A stretch of DNA of 64,000 bases from Gammaproteobacteria bacterium (GTDB lineage Bacteria > Pseudomonadota > Gammaproteobacteria > Pseudomonadales > Azotimanducaceae): positions 1 to 64,000 of the forward strand of contig JAPOXO010000090.1 in assembly GCA_026707045.1 (NCBI GenBank). The letters are read 5' to 3'. Below, piece after piece: positions 1-8,519 of the stretch (positions within the stretch are counted from its first letter, which is position 1; each line of letters opens with the position of its first letter). The position numbers and the translations under genes were made by a program. The notes under the pieces were generated by a model, which saw only the letters and a list, made by a program, of their open reading frames with translations, made no database searches and was not told where the DNA came from.

Positions 1-630
1 TCTCAACGAGGTTCCCCGACCGCTCTGACCGACATAAAGGGTCGAGTGCTGGCAAACGGGTGGCATTACGGACTTAAAGAAAGAGTCTCTTTGGTAATTC
101 ACTCTTCCCTGCTTCAAACAATTGCCCAGCATTTGGGTCGATATATGGTCTTCTCAAAATCCACGCTCAGTCAAGATTCCAATGAGATGGACATCACGAT
201 TGAGCACATCTCCCAGAGCATTGTGTTGGACCCAATGGGTTGGAAATTGATTCCACGGAGTTCAGTCAACGCTCACTGGCCAAAACTGACTTTGAACGCC
301 AGATATCCTTTGGTCACTGAAAGAACGAGTGGTAGCTTCCTACCTCAGATGCTGTCTCTCACCGACCATGGTGCGGTGAGCTTCACAAAAGGATGCTACC
401 TAGGGCAGGAAATAGTTGCCCGTGCACAACATCGTGGATCCGTAAAAAGGCATCTAGCAGCGTATTCATTCAATAGTGGTTCGGTTGAGGTTGGTGAAAA
501 GCTGGTTGCCGAGAAGGGCGGTTCGGGAGTGGTAGTAGCAACCCATCAGAATGCAGTACTTGCTGTGGCAAGCGGCAATGTTGAGTCCTTTTTGTCAGAA
601 CGCGGTGCAAGCTTGACCCGAGTCGAATGA
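1..630 (+). CDS. ygfZ: YgfZ/GcvT-like folate-binding protein, 5' end missing
   Basis: The reading frame is open from base 1, so the true start lies to the left of the window; about 209 C-terminal residues are visible. The opening residues LTDIKGRVLANGW match the N-terminal beta-strand region of the YgfZ family. KGCYLGQEIVAR near the C-terminal third is the YgfZ signature, with the conserved Cys in K-G-C-Y-x-G-Q-E. E. coli YgfZ is a tetrahydrofolate-binding, GcvT-like protein that supports maturation of certain Fe-S enzymes such as the tRNA methylthiotransferase MiaB; that role is family knowledge. The next gene is convergent, 17 bases away. Identification is firm; only the N-terminal folate-binding part cannot be assessed. 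Confidence 0.88.
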   Translation, partial: SQRGSPTALTDIKGRVLANGWHYGLKERVSLVIHSSLLQTIAQHLGRYMVFSKSTLSQDSNEMDITIEHISQSIVLDPMGWKLIPRSSVNAHWPKLTLNARYPLVTERTSGSFLPQMLSLTDHGAVSFTKGCYLGQEIVARAQHRGSVKRHLAAYSFNSGSVEVGEKLVAEKGGSGVVVATHQNAVLAVASGNVESFLSERGASLTRVE

Positions 631-647
631 AGGTGAACTGAGTCTTG

Positions 648-1487
648 TCAGTTGCTGCCGTCCGAATTGCTCAAACTGTTTGATAACCCGGTAGAGCTAT
701 TGCTGATGCCTGCATCCTGAGCTTGGTTAAAACTACTAACGCTAAGAATTCCACCGGCATCGGGAGACTCGGAGCCAATTACAAATGTGTCAATTCCTGT
801 TCCGAACGGACCGGATGTTTCTGCAAAAGCGGTACTCATCCACTCCTGAAGCATTGCATCGCGCAGTGCAAACTCATTCTTGAAGTTACATGTCAATTGA
901 GAAATGTGCGTTCCCGCGACTCTTGTGTGGATACAACTCATACCGGTGGCATCGGTTCCGTACTTCTCAATGAATGCATCGACAATTTCACGAATCTCAT
1001 CTTTGAGATGATCCGGTATGGCTTTCATGATCCGCCTGAAGTAGTTCTTGATCTGTGGATCCGATCGAGGTTCGGCTGCAACACCTATCCACCCAATAGC
1101 AGTCGGCACGCTCTTTTTGACACCACCCAACCCACTGAGGTAAATATAACCGAGCCGAGCTTGTGCCATCTTGAAGCCACGTTTCGCCGAGGCAAGCAAA
1201 TAGGGAAACGCCTTTTTGTATTGACGAGTGAGATAGTAATGTTCTCCAGTTCGATTGACTTCGTGAAAATCGTCAAACTGAAACGCATGTAGTACTTCCT
1301 CTTGAACTCCCTTTACGACAACTTCTTCAAGACTAGATTCAAGATCCGCCGTATCAGCATTATTCGCACTTGAGAATTCAGAATCTGTCGATTGTTCTTT
1401 AGAAGCTAGTCCAACGGAACAAAATACGACCGCAAGAGCGGTGGTTATACGTCCTAGAAAACTGAAGTGTTTGGTAAACCCACCCAT
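648..1487 (-). CDS. Secreted Sel1-like repeat protein, paralogue A
   Basis: This is a 279-residue protein with a basic N terminus and a hydrophobic stretch (about residues 10-28) that looks like a signal peptide or anchor. An acidic, Ser-rich linker follows, then a TPR/Sel1-like helical segment (about 85-140) containing FPYLLASAKRGFKMAQARLG and a second repeat with GWIGVAAEPRSDP. The distal half has two conserved Cys in MSCIH and LTCNF and a low-complexity Asn/Ser tail. Sel1 repeats are protein-interaction solenoids; no catalytic residues are visible. It is the last of three tandem paralogues on the minus strand (the others end at 1604 and 2476) and shares FPYLLASA, TGMxCI and AGTHI with both. 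Residues 53-60 read LEEVVVKG, similar to the segment before the plug in TonB-dependent receptors. Function unknown; periplasmic or envelope location is inferred. Confidence 0.72.
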   Translation of the reverse strand: MGGFTKHFSFLGRITTALAVVFCSVGLASKEQSTDSEFSSANNADTADLESSLEEVVVKGVQEEVLHAFQFDDFHEVNRTGEHYYLTRQYKKAFPYLLASAKRGFKMAQARLGYIYLSGLGGVKKSVPTAIGWIGVAAEPRSDPQIKNYFRRIMKAIPDHLKDEIREIVDAFIEKYGTDATGMSCIHTRVAGTHISQLTCNFKNEFALRDAMLQEWMSTAFAETSGPFGTGIDTFVIGSESPDAGGILSVSSFNQAQDAGISNSSTGLSNSLSNSDGSN

Positions 1488-1603
1488 GGCATTCGGAGCG
1501 CTTCAGGCTACGCTAATAGATTCTATATATACGTCGACTAACGACTGAACCACTTTGGTTGCTCGACGATAACCAACTGAGGCGATCAATGGGAGTCTGT
1601 TGT

Positions 1604-2359
1604 CTATCCGCCTCCAGAGGCGGGACCACTACTCCCACTAGGTGCGGAAAGCGAATCAGCGCCCTCCCCCGGACCTGTGGTATACGGGCTGACGGCATCA
1701 AATCCGGTACTTAGCCAATCCTGAAACATTGCATCTCGATGTTCAAATTCGCCTTTGAAGTTGCACTTCAGATCCGAAACATGAGTGCCGGCACGTCGTA
1801 CATGAATGCAACTCATACCCGTCGCCTTTGGGCCATAGGTGTCGATGAACGACTGTACAAGCTCTTCTACCTTGGGCTTGAGTTCTTCAGGTATGGTCTT
1901 CATTAGGTCTTTGTAGTAGTTTTTAATTTCGGGATCAGACCGCGGTGAAGCAGCTACGCCCAACCACGCAATTGCCGTAGCTTTGCTCGGTTTGACAACG
2001 CCTTGTCCCGTTAAGTAAATGTAGCCGACTTGTGCCTGCGCAATCTTGAAACCCCGTTTTGCTGATGCCAAAAGATAGGGAAATGCATCTTTGTAGCGTC
2101 CTATGCGGTAGTAGTACTCCGCTCGATCTTTCACAGTGTGAAAGTCGTTATAGGTGAAGGCGTTTTCGATCTGTTCGCGAACTTCCGATACGACCATCTC
2201 CTCCATTGTCGTTCTCTCGAAATCCTCGACCTCCTCCACAGTCGCAGCAACTGCTTCATCAGGAGTTTTCTCGAAAATTTGTGGCGAAACCTGAATGCTC
2301 ACTAATAGCACAAGAATGAAAGCTAGGAAAGCCCTGAACGCCACATTCTTAAGTTTCAT
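1604..2359 (-). CDS. Secreted Sel1-like repeat protein, paralogue B
   Basis: This 251-residue protein is the middle member of the three-gene family. Residues 7-27 form a hydrophobic signal-like helix. MEEMVVSE at 52-59 corresponds to LEEVVVKG of paralogue A. The Sel1-like region contains YRIGRYKDAFPYLLASAKRG and AIAWLGVAASPRSDPEIKNY. The C-terminal domain keeps YGPKATGMSCIHVRRAGTH and the second Cys in LKCNF. A Gly/Ser/Pro-rich tail ends the protein. The three genes are separated by about 115 bases each, so they could be co-transcribed or have separate promoters. Divergence between copies is high apart from the core, which points to an old duplication rather than a recent assembly artefact. 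No biochemical role can be read from the sequence. Confidence 0.72.
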   Translation of the reverse strand: MKLKNVAFRAFLAFILVLLVSIQVSPQIFEKTPDEAVAATVEEVEDFERTTMEEMVVSEVREQIENAFTYNDFHTVKDRAEYYYRIGRYKDAFPYLLASAKRGFKIAQAQVGYIYLTGQGVVKPSKATAIAWLGVAASPRSDPEIKNYYKDLMKTIPEELKPKVEELVQSFIDTYGPKATGMSCIHVRRAGTHVSDLKCNFKGEFEHRDAMFQDWLSTGFDAVSPYTTGPGEGADSLSAPSGSSGPASGGG

Positions 2360-2475
2360 GGTGACTCACAGATTGGCTTGCTTTTTGATGGACATTAGAT
2401 TTGAAGATCAAACTCAACCCGTACTAAATGGGCATCTGAATACTTCTTCGCGACATAAAGCTCAAAATCTTAAGG

Positions 2476-3243
2476 TCACTGTGAAGGAGCTGGGGGCGTC
2501 GACGATCCAGTCAAATTGCCAGTAACTCCTGTTGGAATCGCACCGGTGCTATTTCCTTGAAGCATTGAGTTCACATCTTGAAGTGCAAACTCCAGCTCAA
2601 AGTTGCAGTGCATTTTTGCAATATGAGACCCTGCTGGTCTGGACATGATGCAATCCATTCCAGTCGCATCGGGACCATATTTCTTGACAAAATCGGCTAC
2701 GACAGCATCGACAGCCGGCATGAGTTCCTCTGGTATCTTTCGAAGAATTTTCCTGTAATAGTTGCGTATCGACGGATCGGTATCACCGTGTGCGGCGACT
2801 CCAAGCCAACCGACCGCGCGCCATCCGTCGCGCTGAACTTCGCCCAACCCCTGTTGGTAAATGAACCCCAATCGAGCTTGCGCCATCTTGAAACCTTGCC
2901 TGGCGGATGCAAGCAAGTATGGAAAAGCTTTCTTGTATTGTCGCGTTCGATAGTAGTACTCACCACGTGAGTGCACTAGGTGACGTTCGGCAAAAGTCTG
3001 CAAATTGGGAAACTCCAACGGCTTGTCTCGCACGATCACTTCTTCCATGACTTCCACGGGAATCGGCGAATTCTGCTCGCCAGTTGTATCCGTTTTTAGT
3101 GTGTTTTCCACTAGACCGTATTCGTCAGACCCATTACCGGCATTGGACGTATTTGCCTCCTGAGCACAGACATTGTTCGCAACCAGTCCTGCGAAGGCGA
3201 CTGTTGTTACTAATCGAAAAAAACAATTCAAGTCGATGACCAC
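2476..3243 (-). CDS. Secreted Sel1-like repeat protein, paralogue C
   Basis: This 255-residue protein is the promoter-proximal member of the family. The reading frame opens with GTG. A hydrophobic stretch (about 9-27) ends in VCAQ, a plausible signal-peptidase site. MEEVIVRD at 66-73 is the counterpart of the EVVV motif in the other two. The core FPYLLASARQGFKMAQARLG, GWLGVAA and YGPDATGMDCI is kept, together with AGSHI and the second Cys in MHCNF. Compared with A and B, MSCIH reads MDCIM and the sequence after EFALQDV is shortened. The upstream 180 bases separate it from divergent yciB and should hold both promoters. Function unknown; a secreted or periplasmic scaffold is the most that can be inferred. 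Confidence 0.72.
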   Translation of the reverse strand: MVIDLNCFFRLVTTVAFAGLVANNVCAQEANTSNAGNGSDEYGLVENTLKTDTTGEQNSPIPVEVMEEVIVRDKPLEFPNLQTFAERHLVHSRGEYYYRTRQYKKAFPYLLASARQGFKMAQARLGFIYQQGLGEVQRDGWRAVGWLGVAAHGDTDPSIRNYYRKILRKIPEELMPAVDAVVADFVKKYGPDATGMDCIMSRPAGSHIAKMHCNFELEFALQDVNSMLQGNSTGAIPTGVTGNLTGSSTPPAPSQ

Positions 3244-3424
3244 ATCTATTCACCTGCTATGCAACCACGATGGGAATACCACAGCCCTCAGACACTCAAT
3301 GCTCGGCCCGGTTCCATATGGCCAAACATTGTAAGCGTATTTGAGACCTACTTATTCGTAGTGGACTTACCAACTGTTGTCTACAATCTTTTCCTCGACC
3401 TGGAAGTCAAGGCAAAGTCCTGAA

Positions 3425-3976
3425 ATGAACCGACTTATAGAGTTTGCTCCAGCGGCAATCTTCTTTGTAGTCTACTTTCTTTCCGGCATGGACATGTATA
3501 TCGCAACAGCCGCATTGATGGTTGCTGTAGTAGTTCAATTTCTTGCATGTTGGATTTTCAAATGGCCGATCACAAAACTCATGTGGTTGGTGCTCGTCGT
3601 CGCCTCCGTTTCAGGTACCCTGACAATCGTGCTGAAAAATCCCATTTTCATAATGTGGAAACCGACAGTCTTGTCTTGGATTATTGGTGCGATTCTGCTT
3701 ACTAATCAATTTGTTGGAAAGAGAAATGTTCTCGATTGGCTCATGGGAGACCACCTGAAGATGCCTGAACGAATGTGGCGTCACCAATCCCTCATCCTAG
3801 GGTTTGGCATGTTAGTTTCGGGTGCGGCCAACCTGTTCGTAGCCTACACATTTAGCGAACCCGTTTGGGTGTCGTACAGATTTGCCTCCGCATTTATCTG
3901 GCCAATTCTGTTTGCCATTGCGATGGCCATCTACTTCTTGATTCTGGGCAAATTAAAAAATACCGATTTCAACTGA
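3425..3976 (+). CDS. yciB: Inner-membrane septation/spanning protein YciB (IspZ)
   Basis: The protein is 183 residues from ATG 3425 (MNRLIEFAPAAIFFVVYF), the start that matches the family's short N terminus. The frame also reaches back to a TTG at 3377. At least five hydrophobic membrane segments alternate with short loops. The conserved family features KPTVLSWIIGAILLTNQF and NVLDWLMGDHLKMPERMW are present. YciB proteins are polytopic inner-membrane proteins linked to cell-envelope synthesis and septum formation in enterobacteria. The gene leads a tight plus-strand run: the next gene starts one base after its stop, and pdxJ follows by overlap, so the three are likely one transcript. Confidence 0.88.
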   Translation: MNRLIEFAPAAIFFVVYFLSGMDMYIATAALMVAVVVQFLACWIFKWPITKLMWLVLVVASVSGTLTIVLKNPIFIMWKPTVLSWIIGAILLTNQFVGKRNVLDWLMGDHLKMPERMWRHQSLILGFGMLVSGAANLFVAYTFSEPVWVSYRFASAFIWPILFAIAMAIYFLILGKLKNTDFN

Positions 3977-3977
3977 A

Positions 3978-4292
3978 GTGAGCGCTCTCTTGGTGCACCC
4001 AAAATCTGGCATAGCATGTGCACTTGTAATCTCCATATTCGTTTGTATTGGTTGCCAATCGATTTATGCGCAGGATGAATCAACTCCACGTGCTAACAAT
4101 GTCGGATATGAGGATGTAGTGGAATTGAATGAGAGACTGCGTACTGAACTGCACGAATTGAATTCGGATTTCGACCGAATGCGCAATCTGCAACGATGGA
4201 CCTTTGCTCTCGTCACAGTTGGCGCGCTAAGCCTAGGATTCGTTCTAGGATACTTGGGACGTCACCTGAAGGACACTGCCAAGGCATCGTGA
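3978..4292 (+). CDS. Small membrane protein of unknown function
   Basis: This 104-residue protein starts at a GTG one base after the yciB stop. It has a hydrophobic segment at about 10-30 ending near YAQ, which suggests a cleavable signal peptide. Then come a hydrophilic, probably coiled-coil stretch rich in Glu, Leu and Arg (about 45-70), a Gly-rich transmembrane helix (about 74-93, FALVTVGALSLGFVLGYLG) and a short basic tail. The arrangement resembles the C-terminal half of YgiM-type SH3/coiled-coil/TM proteins, but no SH3 domain is present. Its stop overlaps the pdxJ GTG start (GTGA), so translation is probably coupled. I do not recognise the family. Confidence 0.6.
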   Translation: MSALLVHPKSGIACALVISIFVCIGCQSIYAQDESTPRANNVGYEDVVELNERLRTELHELNSDFDRMRNLQRWTFALVTVGALSLGFVLGYLGRHLKDTAKAS

Positions 4293-5068
4293 GCGCAAAA
4301 CTTTCGGTAAATGTCAACAAGATCGCGTGGTTGCGCAATGCGCGCGAAGGAAAACGCCCAGACCTCTCTGATTGCTGCCAAACCATCGTCCGAGCAGGCG
4401 CACACGGCATCACGGTGCATCCACGTTCAGACCAGCGTCACATACGACCTACCGACGTTTATGCAATAAGTGACTTGGTTTCCCAGTCTGGCGTGGAGTA
4501 CAACATTGAAGGAAATCCCAGCGTCGGAGCACTGCCGAACGGCTATCCAGGTTTTCTCGATCTGGTCGAGAATACCTGTCCTACACAGTGCACATTAGTT
4601 CCCGATAGTCATACACAATTTACATCTGACCACGGCTGGGAATTGAACGAGGAAGTGCACTTTGAGAGCGTCCGAACGTACATTCGCCGCATTCATGGAA
4701 TAGGTCCTCGAGTGAGTCTATTTCTTGAACCGAACATCGAGATGGTCAAACGAGCTCGTGACTGCGGAGCAGACCGCATTGAACTCTATACTGGTCCATG
4801 GTGTGAGCTAGTTTCCCAACACGGTTTGGACAGTGATTTCTCCAAGCACAGTCTCGACGAGTTTCGAAGCGCAGCCGAATTTGCGCGGTCCATCGGACTT
4901 CGAGTGAACGCCGGACATGACCTAGACCTAAACAATGTCGGGCAATTCTGCTCGGAGGTTTGTGTCGACGAAGTGTCGATCGGCCACGCGCTAATTTCGG
5001 ATGCGTTGGACTATGGCCTTGAAGACACGGTTCGACGCTATCTTGCCACCATTGGCAGAGGTTCCTGA
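4289..5068 (+). CDS. pdxJ: Pyridoxine 5'-phosphate synthase
   Basis: PdxJ condenses 3-amino-2-oxopropyl phosphate with 1-deoxyxylulose 5-phosphate to give pyridoxine 5'-phosphate, the last ring-forming step of DXP-dependent vitamin B6 synthesis. The 259-residue protein starts at GTG 4289, which overlaps the previous stop; the open frame upstream is the shadow of that gene. Visible family features are LSVNVNKIAWLRNARE at the N terminus, GITVHPRSDQRHI, FLEPN and the C-terminal VNAGHDLDLNNV with SIGHALISDAL. The KIAWLRNAR version of the first motif is the form seen in xanthomonads and Bacteroidetes rather than the E. coli type. It ends a short yciB-led plus-strand run. Product assignment is secure. 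Confidence 0.93.
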   Translation: MSAKLSVNVNKIAWLRNAREGKRPDLSDCCQTIVRAGAHGITVHPRSDQRHIRPTDVYAISDLVSQSGVEYNIEGNPSVGALPNGYPGFLDLVENTCPTQCTLVPDSHTQFTSDHGWELNEEVHFESVRTYIRRIHGIGPRVSLFLEPNIEMVKRARDCGADRIELYTGPWCELVSQHGLDSDFSKHSLDEFRSAAEFARSIGLRVNAGHDLDLNNVGQFCSEVCVDEVSIGHALISDALDYGLEDTVRRYLATIGRGS

Positions 5069-5179
5069 CCTCCCCAGTTCAATGCGCTGACTGAAGTCAC
5101 AAGCAGATAAAGGCTAGACTTCAGCAATCAACAAACCAATACTCCGTATACTTTTCGACGAGATAGGTGAGGAAACCAA

Positions 5180-5740
5180 ATGAAATCTATAACCAAATTG
5201 CTAAGTGGACTAATGGCACTCGTTCTTGCGACCGCGGGACAAGTGAACGCTCAAGAGGACAAAGAGATGGCAACACTATCTGTCGGTGATACGGCACCCG
5301 ATTTCGACTTGCCGTCTAGTGATGGAAACAACTACAAGCTCTCTGAAGTGCTCAAAGACGGTCCCGTGGTGCTCGCATGGTTCCCCAAGGCCGACACTCC
5401 AGGATGCACGGCTCAGTGCAAATCATTGGCAAAGAATGGCCCCAAGATTCGTGAATTCCAGGTCAGCTACTTCATGATCAGTGTCGATCCGGTGGAGGAC
5501 AACAAGAAATTTGCGGAAAAGTACAGTGCGGACTTTCCGATTTTGTCAGATAGTACAAAGGAAATTGCAAAGGCCTACGGAGTAATGAGCGGCTACGGTT
5601 TCTCAAGCCGACACACTTTCTATATAGGTTCTGATCAGAAGATCTTGAAGATTGACCGCCAAATCAATGTCGCTACCGCAGCAGAGGATACGGTGTCTGC
5701 CCTTGAAGAACTTAAGGTCGATCGAGCTGAATCTACGTAA
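5180..5740 (+). CDS. Periplasmic peroxiredoxin (PrxQ/BCP type, AhpC/TSA family)
   Basis: The protein is 186 residues with a cleavable signal peptide (about 1-24, ending VNAQ). The thioredoxin fold carries DTAPDFDLP and the peroxidatic site ADTPGCTAQC, with Cys76 as the likely peroxidatic residue and Cys80 as the resolving Cys three residues on; classic BCP has four residues between them. GFSSRHTFYIG holds the family Arg. It should reduce hydroperoxides outside the cytoplasm, using an unknown thiol donor. A purine-rich stretch (GATAGGTGAGGAAACC) just before the ATG provides a ribosome site. It stands alone between pdxJ and the TonB receptor gene, on the same strand, 47 bases before the latter. 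Confidence 0.85.
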   Translation: MKSITKLLSGLMALVLATAGQVNAQEDKEMATLSVGDTAPDFDLPSSDGNNYKLSEVLKDGPVVLAWFPKADTPGCTAQCKSLAKNGPKIREFQVSYFMISVDPVEDNKKFAEKYSADFPILSDSTKEIAKAYGVMSGYGFSSRHTFYIGSDQKILKIDRQINVATAAEDTVSALEELKVDRAEST

Positions 5741-5787
5741 TCTCCTCTAGCAACGTATCCGCTTGATCGTCTAAAAACTGGCGACAC

Positions 5788-7926
5788 GTGGCGGCTATTC
5801 ATCGAGCGTTTCCTTATGGATTGGATGCTCTAAGCCGCTTTGTACGCGTTCTGGCTTGCGTACTTCTAGGATTGTGTCTGGTACCTCGAGGTGCCGCTCA
5901 AATCGAGACAAATCCTGATGCGGAATCAGAGGAATCTGACGAAGAAATAGAAGAAATCGTCGTTGTTTCCGATCCGAGGAGTCTGATTCAACGATCAATG
6001 CACGGCAGTACTTCATTGGTTGACGCCGAAACAATAAATCTTGTTGGTGCAACTCATCCAAATGAGATCTTCTCTCGAATTCCCGGAGTATGGGTTGTCC
6101 GAGGGTCCGGGCAGGAACACCTTACCGCCATTCGGTCTGCCGTTCTTGCTGGGGCGGGAGCATGCGGCGCGTTTCTTTTCTTGGAAGATAACGTTCCCGT
6201 CCGTCCCATGGGCTTTTGCAACGTTAATGGCCTCTTTGAGCTCAATACCGAACTCGCTGACGAAATTGAGGTGCTTCGTGGACCCGCGGGTCCACTTTAT
6301 GGCGGCAATGCTCTGCATGGAGTAATCAACATTCGTTCTTTCTTGGACTTGAACTCCACCTCCCAGCTGGGATTGGAAGTCGGGCCCTATGACTTTTCAA
6401 AAATTCACGGTGACTTTCGACGTAGAGACTATGGAGTCAAGTTTCTCTCCACATCCACCAATGGATTTCGTGACTCCACAGGCTACAACCAACAGAAAGT
6501 TAACGCACACTCTCGCTACGAATACGGCAATTGGGATGTAACGCATTCGGGATCGCTTACTTTGCTGAATCAAGAGACTGGAGGTTATGTGAGAGGTTAT
6601 AAGGCGTACGATCACTCCGACCTTCGGATATCGAATCCAAATCCCGAAGCCTTCCGAGACGCAAAATCCGTTCGACTAACGAGCCACTGGACATCGACCA
6701 CCAACTTCGGTGAACTCTACTTGGGTCCTTACTTGCGCAGATCGTCCATGAAATTCCTTCAGCACTTTCTGCCGGGACAACCATTCGAAAAAAACTCTCA
6801 GACTAGCACTGGAGCAGTGGTTCAGTGGTCCAGAAAACTCGGGGCGTCTAATCTCTCAGTGGGTGCACAGATTGAAGGAATGAAGGCAAGTCTGCTGCAA
6901 ATTCAGGAAAACGAGACGAGCGGTTCGGCATTTCTCATGGCTACACGACCCAAAGGAATCCACTACAACTACGAAGTTTCATCTCTTTCCGGTGCATTGT
7001 TTAATAACCTCACTTATTCACCGAATCGAAATGGCGAGGTAAGTCAGAGTCTGCGCATTGAAGTTGTCACCTACGACTATATCAATGAGCACTTAATCGG
7101 AAATACAAAGGATGATGGAACTCGATGTGGTTTTGGAGGGTGTTTGTATAGCCGTCCATCCAACCGAACAGACGACTTTGCAAACGTCGCAGCACGCTTT
7201 GGGTATAAACATCTCATTGCCAAACATACCTATGTTTGGGGGCTGGTCGGTTGGGGCTATCGCCCGCCTCAAACAACTGAACTCTACCGTTTGCAGCGCG
7301 GACAATCCGTTGCCGACTTGAGTAGCGAAAAACTACGCTCCTTGGAAACTGGAATCCAGATTCGACACAGCCAAGTTAGCCTGGTCATTTCGGCATACAC
7401 CGAGACAAATCACGACCTGATCTTTCGGGATGCTGAGGGACTGAATGTAAGCGACGGGGAAATAGCGTCGCACGGCTTGGAGTTTGACTTTTCTTGGACC
7501 GCAAGCAAAAGAAATCGGTTTTCTTTAACAGGAACTTTAGCCTCGCACAACTATGGGTTTACTCGAGACGCTGCTAGAGGTGAAAGTATTGTGGACGGAG
7601 CTGAAGTGGATTCTGCGCCGTCATTCATGGCCAATGCACGATGGAGGTTTCAAGCCTTTCCTTCTGCGCTGTTTGAAATGGAAGTGAACAGAGTAGGTTC
7701 ACATCACATCGATGCAGCTAATACAGCAAACTATGACGGGCACACAATAGTGAATGCTCGTGTTAACTGGCAATACAGCCAAAAGTGGCGCATGTCAATG
7801 CGACTTATAAACGCATTAGACATCGCGTACGCTGACCGAGCCGACTATGCATTCGGCAGTTATCGCTACTTCCCCGGGTACCCGCGCCAGCTGTTTTTGG
7901 GAATTGCCTATTCAATTGCACCATGA
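5788..7926 (+). CDS. TonB-dependent outer-membrane receptor
   Basis: This 712-residue protein starts at GTG 5788. It has a signal peptide of about 37 residues and then an acidic segment with EEIEEIVVVSDPRS (53-65), the usual region just before the plug. The plug domain (about 66-180) includes IFSRIPGVWVVRGSG, VEVLRGP-like EIEVLRGPAGPLYGGNAL and GVINI. The rest is alternating polar/aromatic beta-strand sequence of the 22-strand barrel, ending in RQLFLGIAYSIAP. Two Cys flank a plug loop (GACGAF and GFCNVN) and may form a disulfide. No siderophore or vitamin specificity can be read; no TonB, ExbB or periplasmic binding gene is adjacent. A cobalamin riboswitch is ruled out by the 47-base upstream gap. 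Confidence 0.9.
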   Translation: MAAIHRAFPYGLDALSRFVRVLACVLLGLCLVPRGAAQIETNPDAESEESDEEIEEIVVVSDPRSLIQRSMHGSTSLVDAETINLVGATHPNEIFSRIPGVWVVRGSGQEHLTAIRSAVLAGAGACGAFLFLEDNVPVRPMGFCNVNGLFELNTELADEIEVLRGPAGPLYGGNALHGVINIRSFLDLNSTSQLGLEVGPYDFSKIHGDFRRRDYGVKFLSTSTNGFRDSTGYNQQKVNAHSRYEYGNWDVTHSGSLTLLNQETGGYVRGYKAYDHSDLRISNPNPEAFRDAKSVRLTSHWTSTTNFGELYLGPYLRRSSMKFLQHFLPGQPFEKNSQTSTGAVVQWSRKLGASNLSVGAQIEGMKASLLQIQENETSGSAFLMATRPKGIHYNYEVSSLSGALFNNLTYSPNRNGEVSQSLRIEVVTYDYINEHLIGNTKDDGTRCGFGGCLYSRPSNRTDDFANVAARFGYKHLIAKHTYVWGLVGWGYRPPQTTELYRLQRGQSVADLSSEKLRSLETGIQIRHSQVSLVISAYTETNHDLIFRDAEGLNVSDGEIASHGLEFDFSWTASKRNRFSLTGTLASHNYGFTRDAARGESIVDGAEVDSAPSFMANARWRFQAFPSALFEMEVNRVGSHHIDAANTANYDGHTIVNARVNWQYSQKWRMSMRLINALDIAYADRADYAFGSYRYFPGYPRQLFLGIAYSIAP

Positions 7927-7960
7927 GGCAATTGAGGGCTTTGCAGTTAGCAGTCTGAGG

Positions 7961-8281
7961 CTACTCCCCTGGAGCCCGATAGGCAACGTTCTTGCGAATT
8001 GCTTCGTCGATCGTTTCGGGCGAAACCAGAACTCTCATCGTGACATCAAGTGCACCTGCAGCTCCAATGAACATCGACAATGCAACGGCAGAAGACTCGT
8101 CTGGAAGATCCACAACCATAAGCAGGTCAACGTCTCCAAACGCGTAATACATCCCTTCCAAATTTCCACCCAAGCCTTCGATCGTTTCTCTGAGGGCTTC
8201 CCTTCTGCTACTTCCGCCTTCTTTTAGTAGTCCTTGTACACCAGCTTGTGTATAGCTAGCCTGAAACAAGTATTTCGACAT
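7961..8281 (-). CDS. GYD-domain protein
   Basis: The protein is 106 residues from ATG 8281; the open frame extends two codons further to a TTG. It matches the GYD family: SKYLFQASYTQAGVQGLL at the N terminus, the central YYAFGDVDLLMVVDLPD that gives the family its G-[YD]-D name, and the C-terminal VRVLVSPE-like segment. GYD proteins are small ferredoxin-like-fold proteins of the dimeric alpha-beta-barrel type, of unknown biochemical role. It is convergent with the TonB receptor gene (34 bases between stops) and divergent from the large membrane protein at 8520. Confidence 0.85.
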   Translation of the reverse strand: MSKYLFQASYTQAGVQGLLKEGGSSRREALRETIEGLGGNLEGMYYAFGDVDLLMVVDLPDESSAVALSMFIGAAGALDVTMRVLVSPETIDEAIRKNVAYRAPGE

Positions 8282-8450
8282 GTGCAATCCATTGAATCAA
8301 ATATTGGGAGATTAAATTTTATCAACGTGAAAGGACTTTCAGGACTATCGATTTCAACTAGCCAATTCATTGACACTGCGGATTCCTATTGCGCTTTACT
8401 GAATTAATCAGCATCTCGGATACAAGCTTGCCTTCCGACTTCGAGCCCGA

Positions 8451-8465
8451 GCGTGCTTGGCACGC
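8451..8465. repeat. Perfect short inverted repeat upstream of the 8520 gene
   Basis: GCGTGC and GCACGC are separated by TTG, a 6-bp perfect stem with a 3-base loop in otherwise A+T-rich intergenic DNA. There is no T-tract on either side, so it is not a standard terminator. It sits about 55 bases before the ATG at 8520 and about 170 bases from the GYD start and may be an operator half-site pair. Nothing ties it to a particular regulator. Confidence 0.3.
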
Positions 8466-8519
8466 AAATTGCTTTAATCTGAGCAGGCGATACTAGAACT
8501 AGAGCAACAATCGTTCGAA

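Noticed and set aside
723-1292. 189-codon plus-strand frame inside the Sel1-like gene A
   Set aside because: It lies opposite a gene with clear paralogues in the neighbouring copies; it has no ribosome site or family motif.
5741-5787. Cobalamin or TPP riboswitch upstream of the TonB-dependent receptor
   Set aside because: Only 47 bases separate it from the peroxiredoxin gene, too short for either element.
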